From positions 30,321-94,320 of the forward strand of contig MU831962.1 in the NCBI GenBank assembly GCA_029204225.1: a stretch of DNA of 64,000 nt. Reading direction: 5' to 3'. Position numbers and translations under genes: made by a program. The notes beneath the pieces were generated by a model. That model was not told where the DNA came from. It saw only the letters and a program-made list of their open reading frames with translations, and did no database searches. Each line of letters starts with the position of its first letter. Position 1 is the stretch's first letter. The DNA is from Diphasiastrum complanatum (taxonomy: Eukaryota > Streptophyta > Lycopodiopsida > Lycopodiales > Lycopodiaceae). This document shows positions 58,151-64,000 of the stretch, piece by piece.

Positions 58151-61100
58151 GTTTGAGATATGGTTTAGGGTTTAGGGTATAGGGAGGGAGGGACACAGAG
58201 AGAGAGATAGAGACAAAGAGAGAGAGACAGACAGACAAAGGGTAGAAGAATCCACTGGGAGATGGCAGGGCGCACACCAACTGACGTGAGTGTTTGCCCT
58301 GTACCTGTTCGCTTGCAATATAGGCTTCTTTTTTGTTTTTCACAGTTTATTTCCATCATGGGATTTGGCTTGACGGTCTTCTTTGTGTGCAGATAGAGAA
58401 GCTCCTGGAAGATGTCCGCCGGCACAACAAACGACATCGGAAGCAAGAAGCAGAATTTCACGAGCGCCAGCGAGAGATAATGGCACGACTATCAGAGCTG
58501 CAGCCACATGCCCTGCGACTCTCGAACCTGCTCCCCCCTACCCCCGTTGGCGAGGGCAAGGAAACACAGCGGAAGCAAGAAGCAGAATTTCACGAGCGCC
58601 ATCAAGAGATAATGGCACGACTACCGGAGCTGCAGCTACGTGCTCTGCGACTCTTGGACTTGCTCCCCCCTACCCCCGCTGGCGAGGGTGAAGGCGAGGG
58701 CGAGGAAACACAGCGGATTGGAATTAACTTCGCTGCAGAACAGCTGGCCATGGTCCGGGAAAGGGCCCTTCGTTGTCGGGCCAGCCAGGAGGCAGAGCGA
58801 CAAAATAATGCACCTGACCGGGACGACGAGTCTATGGGATATCGTTGACCTGTATTTATATAATAATATATATAGATCCGTCAGAGAGACAGAGATAGCT
58901 AGAGCACGAGATAGTGTTCTCTGGACTCAAAAAATATAAATTGTTTGCTCTTTCATGCCCGATTCTGTGGTATCTCAGTTATGGGAGGCATGGGCAGTAG
59001 TTAGGTTTGTTGCAAATTTTTTGGGTACCTTTTTCCTTTTTCTTAACAGGAGGGGGCAAGTGGGTGCCAGACACCCTCAATTAATTCCGGGGGGGTTAGG
59101 GGGAGGAAACTGTTTTTATTTTGTTTTGGGGATGTGGGACAGTGAGGGGAGGGGCCTGTATTTTTTTTTCTTTTGAGAAAAAAAAAATTTGAAAAATGCC
59201 GGACGCGTCCACCCCTGAACGCACCCCTGAGGCGTCCGCGTCCGCGTCCACCATCCGCTTCCTTAGGTTCATAGTCTAGAATCTAGGTCAAGCCTCAATA
59301 TATCACGATTTACCTAGATTTTACTAGTACATTATTATGGCACACAGTACACTACAGTTACTCATAGTCAGTGAAAGTTGTAACTTTTAACTTTTGATTC
59401 AAAGTTCAAACATTTATCCAATGTACTTAGCTTACTAGTAATTGCTCAACACTTACAACTTAGTGATTACTGCCTACATTGTAGCATGCACATGCTATGA
59501 TGTGTGATCATTGATGGGAGTATCATGATTCTAATTATAATTTCCTATGAACAGTCAACACTAGTTTAGTTTCAGCTTTTAGGCTTCGGCCTTTTACAAG
59601 CAACGAACTTTCAAATGCATGTATTTAGTAGCAATCTAGTATTTATATGATTTTAGAAACATTTTAGACATAATAGATAGTACTTGACATGTTTTCTAGC
59701 ATTGCATAAAAAAAAATGCAAAAAAAAAGTTTACTGATTCTTTTTAATTTTTTCAAGAGGGACCTGGTGATTCATGTCGATTTTTACCATTCTGAACAAG
59801 TCGATTCTGAATCAGGTGAAAACAATAGCAGGCATACTCTGTTTTACTATCCTTTACAGCGTGCAAAGTTTTCCACAATGATTACTTACTATAGTGCTCA
59901 CTGCAAAGGAAACCTTTGAGCACATTTCCATCAAAGAGTATGTCAAGTATCCTTAAAAGATTTCTAATTCCTAAGAACTATTTGATCTACTTTACAAAAT
60001 TGATTCGGTATGTTTAACCTTGTAGATCTTCCAAGCTACATTGTCTATGTGTTGTCCAAACGGCTTTGAATCGTAGAAGGTGATGTGCAAACATTTTTTG
60101 GCTACAACTTAGTTGTTAGATGCATATCAAAAACTAAGTAGCCAACGACAAACTTATAAACCAACATACCAACAAATCATTTTAAATATACTAAAGCTAA
60201 ATGAAAATGCCAACAATTTTTTTTGGCATGGACAAAACTATTGTGGTAAGCAACAACACACTCTTAAACAACAATCTATATGTAACAAGTCCCAACGCAT
60301 ATTGTCCAAGCAAAAAGAAAAAGAAAAACTCAATTATAAGCAGCACATACATAACTTGGCCTAGCAAACCAAATTCCATTGAAGGCCAAAGCACATGTAC
60401 CAATAGAAAAGATAGCAAAATTCACCTTCAAAGTGTTCATCGCAATCTTCTTTTCTTTTGTAGACTGAAACCATGTCTTTTTGGGACGTGAGAAAATCTC
60501 TATTTCATGCTCAATCATATTTTGTGCCTGCAAAACAAGAAAAAGAAAATAAGTGGAAAAAAAATTGGTGGGAAAATAAAAAGATCCAACTCTTTATGAC
60601 CAGCATATGCGGCTTCTAGTCAACACAGATAGTTCACTTAGTAACATCTCAATGCTTTCATCCGGTCAACTAGTCGTACACTTCATAGTGATAAGGTGTA
60701 GAGGTTGATTGCAACAATTCAACTCTTCATTTCCATGATGGTGTGTTTAAAGCCCAGCAAGCCTACACAAATAGTTACATATAAGATTTAAAGGCCATAG
60801 ACAATTATATGGGAGCTTGGGACCGACACTTCTATGCTAGTATCATTTCTAGTATGTAACTAGCTCATGGATAGAGAGCTTATGGATGGCTAGAGAGTCT
60901 ACGCACACCACTATGGAGTATGAGAGCTTGCATGTTGGAACATGAAGATGGCACACAAGAACAAGGAGCACAACAACTAGATAAAGATTCAAATCTTAGC
61001 TTTGGGGTTGTTTTATATTTGCTAACAGTTCCTAGATTTCATAGGCAATGACTCCTCTCTAGTGACAGAATTTATCCGGATCCAACAGAACTAGCATCCG

Positions 61101-63378
61101 TTTGCTTCAAAGTCAAGGAGACACAAGACAAGATTTGTGGTCAATGATTTCTTTAATATGTCAAAGGAAGATTGACATTCTAACGTCCAAGAAAATGAGG
61201 CGCCCATACAAAGCAAGGCTATGAGAGAAGTGACTGTGGGGCAATGAGAGATAAACTTGCTTGCAATCCTAGGCCAGACATCATCAGGATCAATAAGTGT
61301 TGGTCACAATTGGACTTGGACTTTGGATGGTCCACATAAAGAGTACCATTAGAAAATAAAAATCCACAGTATTCTATCTCTAGTACTACAACAAAACATT
61401 TGAACTTTTTAGAGTCGAATTAATTTTAGATAGAAGTTTCAAGGAGCACAAAATTGGCCATTATGTTGTCTTCTAGGTACAATCAAAAACCAAAAATGTC
61501 ATTAAAGTACACAAGGACCCAATTGACAACCAAGGGCTTGAAACATCATTCGTCACATTTTGGATGGTATATGGGCACTTAGTGATTTGGAAGGTACATG
61601 GGCAATCGAAAACTTCAAAAGGCATGTCAATGCTTAGGTTTTGTCACATCAACATGCCTTTGATAAGCTTTGCACTATGCCACCTTTGTAGGAAATAAAC
61701 CATATAATTGATCTTGTTTTATGTAGCAGCTCACCCTTAAAATCATGTAATTGGATGCAAGGGTATGAGTAGGCAGAGATCCAGTGCATGTAACAAAATA
61801 GATGCAAAAAGGTTTCATAGGTCTTTGTCAACGTCAATTTGGTGCACCAATGATTCTTGTGGATAAAAAGGACAAAACCATGAATTTGTAAGCTTTAAGA
61901 AAGCTAACCATTTGACATTGGAACCAGTTTTGACTTCACACATGCATAACTTGTTTGATTGGTTTATAAAAGCTTGCGTTCTCCAAGAGTGATCAAGTCA
62001 TGCTATTATCTACATTTTTCACGTCTTCACATCTTTATGAACTCGAATTTGATTGTGATATACCCTCGTGACGACATGGTATGGTTGCGAGCAAATTGCT
62101 TACTTGATATAGGCCAATAGTCCTAATGTGAATCTATGCCATGTAAGGCATATGTTGTTGTTTCAAATTAGAGTTGTCTATAGTGGAAAATATTTGCCAA
62201 AGGGTTAATATTTCAAAACATTGATTCTTTAATCAAGATAGTTTGAGTAGGTCCGATTCTGCTTGAATACCTATGAATTTTGCCCAAAAGTTTAAAATTT
62301 ATAGAATTTCTATGATCATGCCAAGTTCATGTGATTTTATTTATACCTACATATTTTAGGCTCCTACATTTCAGGTTTATAAAGTGTGTTGTAGAGATTA
62401 GACAACCTTAGGTAGACATATACTATTTTCCCTTGAGGCAATTTCAAAAGGGCCTTCATATGACATTTTCGAGCCTCTTCGACATTATTTGAAAGGTAAA
62501 AGAGATCTTTACAGGAAAATGAAACTTTCAAGTCACTAGCTTGTTCTTGGAAACCCATACAAATGCCCTTGGAAATGAGAAACATACCTTTCATGTGGGC
62601 CAAATTGTTATCTATTACCCTTAAGGGAAAGTCTCATGATTAGATGGAAATAATCGGCCAAGTTCTCTCTCTACAAAATTCACCAATAAGTGGCAAATTT
62701 TAATGATTCAATAAAAAAATTCACTAGGAGAATAAGAATTTCAACTATTGCTCAAGGATGCATGACAAACAATGATGTACATTGTTCTAAACTTCTAGGC
62801 GAGATGGTTTTTTTACGTTCATTCCAAAAGGTCAAGTTGACCAATCTACAATTCAGAAAAAAAAAAGGATGTCAAAAGAGATACAAGGTTTGGTGTACTT
62901 GAGAAAATTTCAACCAAATTTGCATTTCACCTACTCATCAAGTTACAGATAGTAACATTGAATGAGTAGTAACAATTCAAAAGCATACAGCTCCAATTGT
63001 TAACCATCTCAGAAGAAACTTGCCTTGTTAGCTTCCATTTCCGCCTTGCGCAAAATTCTCTCTTTTCTACAAAAGTAAACTCGCAATCACTAAAGCTGCT
63101 TGGAGTATACAAATTAGAATATCATCTCCAACTCAAATTACAGATTCAATTTGTGGAGGAAGTATAGATAAACTTCACAGAACAGATCAGAACTTAAGCA
63201 ATTAGTATATTCATCTCTACTTCGCCAGCAGGACATGCATAAAATACAATCCATCTAACCTCTCTTCTTGAATGATAGCAACCACATCTTCTTCCATTTT
63301 CTCGATTTCTTGCTGCCATTTTTCGATAACCTGAGGTGACACTTTCCTACTTTGAAGCTTTGACCCAGCCCTTTTAGC
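53894..63378 (-). CDS. RH28: DEAD-box RNA helicase, Drs1/DDX27 type, C-terminal exons
   Basis: Minus-strand exons, all with matching frames: 63,378-63,260 (AKRAGSKLQSRKV, WQQEIEKMEEDVVAIIQEE); 63,066-63,024 (KERILRKAEMEANK); 60,527-60,426 (AQNMIEHEIEIFSRPKKTWF); 54,796-54,707 (NEFENLQKKAKRKLEKE); 54,549-54,466 (KHLPRKKRRQLEAAREV); 54,202-53,894 (STVEAAYRRAKAVKAVERAK, SRKEEMEQLFQGDVKD, stop TGA). This is the C-terminal tail of the nucleolar helicase that acts in early 60S ribosome assembly (yeast Drs1, animal DDX27, Arabidopsis RH28). The DEAD and helicase C domains must lie right of the window. All acceptors are AG. Donors are GT, except exon 63,024, whose donor reads AAG/GCAAGT (a GC-AG intron). 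No stop or frameshift is seen. One 5.6-kb intron holds transposons. Confidence 0.92.
54797..55144. other. Intron of helicase gene
   Basis: Intron sequence between exons 60,426 and 54,796; no separate feature seen in this part. Confidence 0.6.
55145..55345 (-). mobile_element. LINE ORF1 fragment starting at (TC)n
   Basis: On the minus strand a TC run (55,345-55,289) passes directly into GCACACCAAAAAGGACGTTA and ORF1 text RQDVLRHQCKLKYTKIFLDK. The same text follows GGCACACC at 13,283 in the ORF1-only copy. The fragment is lost near 55,150. It is the only LINE here in this orientation, and it again starts at the TC tract. Confidence 0.78.
55346..56744. other. Intron of helicase gene, unassigned
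   Basis: AT-rich text with no gene. A near repeat of GTGGATGTGGAGGAGG/GTGGATGTGGTCC occurs at 55,672-55,735. Confidence 0.5.
56745..57792 (+). pseudogene. hAT transposase C-terminal remnant, second copy
   Basis: Plus strand, antisense inside a helicase intron. About 56,745-57,040 encodes SITPDDVEQQACDDELMIF, then in a shifted frame ALRVLSQNFTAAACERKWS and IQTKKRNKLFTKQLE, then after one more shift VHSNLRLLDNMREAKDA. This is the hAT dimerisation domain, with the WW segment missing. 57,254-57,379 (acceptor TTTAG) gives NPDEIDIAKVPDLPPRLEEE, matching VNLDDIDVAKVPNLSPRS at 51,006. About 57,560-57,792 gives an acidic tail SSTEENEESDYQSQASSSNE and DDDHDDEEHVQEG to TAG. Its acceptor reads GCGG where the other copy has GCAG. 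The DUF659 part is not seen. Confidence 0.8.
57812..57820. repeat. 9-base direct repeat flanking GC-rich element, left
   Basis: GTTCATAGT at 57,812-57,820 recurs at 59,267-59,275 at the far edge of the GC-rich insertion. This fits a target duplication of 9 (Mutator-like) or 8 (hAT-like) bases. Confidence 0.72.
58064..58148. repeat. (GA)n microsatellite after CG-repeat
   Basis: About 85 bases of imperfect GA, preceded by an alternating CG/CA stretch (58,042-58,062) and followed by another purine-rich block to about 58,240. It lies upstream of the ATG at 58,262. Confidence 0.95.
58262..58848 (+). CDS. Unrecognised 159-residue coiled-coil protein with internal duplication
   Basis: ATG 58,262 gives exon 1 (MAGRTPTD, to 58,285), donor GTGAGT, a 107-base intron ending TTTGTGTGCAG, then exon 2 from 58,393 to TGA 58,846-58,848. 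Exon 2 begins IEKLLEDVRRHNKRHRKQEA. It has a segment of about 45 residues twice in tandem, each with AEFHER, EIMARL, ELQ, ALRL, LLPPTP and GEG. It ends with a charged part (AAEQLAMVRERALRCRASQ, APDRDDESMGYR). The heptad-like Leu spacing suggests coiled coil. No signal, membrane segment or known domain is seen. It lies in the GC-rich insertion, antisense to the helicase gene. The splice model is inferred; an unspliced frame opens at 58,333. It could be a captured host gene fragment or an element protein. Confidence 0.5.
59276..60425. other. Intron of helicase gene
   Basis: AT-rich text with no further exon. It starts with hAT-flank text (TAGTCTAGAATCTAGGTC) that continues the sequence interrupted by the GC-rich insertion. 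Confidence 0.55.
60528..63023. other. Large intron of helicase gene (GC-AG type)
   Basis: A 2.5-kb intron between the exons at 63,024 and 60,527. On the minus strand it begins GCAAGT and ends TTTTGCAG. No transposon or exon is recognised within it. Confidence 0.65.
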
Positions 63379-63760
63379 CTGCAGGCATACAAATTAAGTC
63401 ACAGAGCCTAGACTCAACCAATTCAAACTAGTAAGTACATATCCAAATTCTATAGAGGAAGCCCCATATCCAGAAATCAATATGGAATGATGTTATTTAA
63501 ATTACACATTTGACTTTACTCAGCTAGAAAGTTCCAGGAGAATGCAACACAAAATTGGACATATCGTGGTAGTACATATCGCTTCAAAAATTTGCATGAA
63601 ATCTAAACTCAAAGTTTATAACATTACAATCCCAAATTTTACTAGAACTAAGAAAAAGCATGCAATGCTATCCTGCAAGAAGTCATATCTGGACTTTAAC
63701 GCAACATCAATTTAAATCAGATGGAGGGAAAACCTCACAATACTATCGTTTCTAGTTAAA
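63379..63760. other. Intron of helicase gene, extends past window
   Basis: Sequence upstream of the acceptor CCTGCAG (minus strand). No further helicase exon is recognisable up to the window end. Confidence 0.55.
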
Positions 63761-63933
63761 ACTAGCGATGTGGCGCCCGCAAGTCTGCAGGCGGGCATGC
63801 GTTTTGGGCAGGCAGGGCGGGTGGGCAAAGAGCCCGAGCGTGAGGGGCGTGTGGGAGGGGAGGGGAAAAAAATTTGAAAAAAAAAGGGAGGGGGTCATGG
63901 GCAGCGCGAGCTGCCCGTGTGCAGGAAGCGCAA
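63761..63933. other. GC-rich patch beside poly-G
   Basis: An abrupt change to GC-rich text (GGCGCCCGC, GCAGGCGGGC, GGGCAGGCAGGGCGGGTGGG), with AAAAAAATTTGAAAAAAAAA inside. The layout (GC-rich words plus an AAATTTGAAAA spacer) recalls the right end of the insertion at 57,821-59,266. It could be the edge of a second such element. Confidence 0.4.

Positions 63934-64000
<67 letters not shown>
63934..64000. repeat. Poly-G tract, at least 67 bases
   Basis: Uninterrupted G from 63,934 to the window end. So long a G homopolymer is very rare in real genomes and common as a sequencing or gap-filling artefact. If real it would form G-quadruplexes. Confidence 0.95.

Larger units (their letters stand above)
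57821..59266. mobile_element. GC-rich 1.45-kb DNA transposon-like insertion
   Basis: A compositionally distinct block inside AT-rich intron/hAT text, flanked by GTTCATAGT. Both ends are packed with GGACGCG-type words. The palindrome GGACGCGTCC occurs three times (near 57,912, 57,972 and 59,203), like subterminal transposase-binding repeats. End inverted repeats are weak: AGACATGAGGGTCCGGGGCG against CTAAGGAAGCGGATGGTGGA on the other strand. Inside lie a (GA)n tract and a two-exon open frame. No transposase is present, so it is non-autonomous. It may have captured the internal gene. Confidence 0.65.

Overview
The window reads as nuclear DNA of a land plant with a large, repeat-rich genome. Grounds: chromodomain Ty3/gypsy and Ty1/copia elements primed by initiator-Met tRNA, DUF659-type hAT transposases, an LRRNT_2/LRR receptor-like protein, a plant-type IAA-amino acid hydrolase, and GT-AG introns several kb long. 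A fern or another large-genome lineage would fit, but the sequence does not prove the taxon. Most open frames are decayed transposon genes. Two host genes are visible, both only by their 3' ends.

Layout. 1-13,262 is a nest of minus-strand retrotransposons. It holds a gypsy gag/protease piece, a copia RT piece, and a gypsy gag-pol whose integrase is split by a chromovirus derivative (3,225-7,819; 377-bp LTRs, perfect 5-bp target duplication, unusual AG...CT ends), followed by a second copia RT piece. 13,263-20,480 is a head-to-tail row of plus-strand LINE copies, most ending in (TC)n, and several copies start directly after a (TC)n tract. 20,491-26,401 is a nearly intact copia element with 437/439-bp LTRs and a 5-bp target duplication. 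It sits in a remnant LTR of a deleted gypsy element (to 28,951), which itself interrupts a LINE that resumes at 28,952.

30,272-31,931 carries the last two exons of an IAA-amino acid hydrolase gene (plus strand). 31,932-48,420 is mostly non-coding and repeats: a 390-bp tandem duplication, an LTR with leader and MITE, two copia fragments, microsatellites, a foldback and an LRR receptor-like pseudogene. 48,579-51,819 is a decayed multi-exon hAT transposase.

53,894-63,378 holds the C-terminal exons, on the minus strand, of a nucleolar DEAD-box RNA helicase of the Drs1/DDX27 type. Its helicase core lies beyond the right edge. One intron of this gene contains a second hAT remnant and, inserted in it, a 1.4-kb GC-rich element with a 9-bp direct repeat at its ends and a two-exon open frame for an unrecognised 159-residue protein. 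A LINE derivative lies antisense just past the helicase stop codon. The window ends in at least 67 consecutive G, which may be an artefact.

The two host genes have no evident functional link. The most interesting structure is the LINE family: ORF1/ORF2 pieces, a conserved 3' hairpin, (TC)n tails, and 5' ends that repeatedly abut (TC)n.
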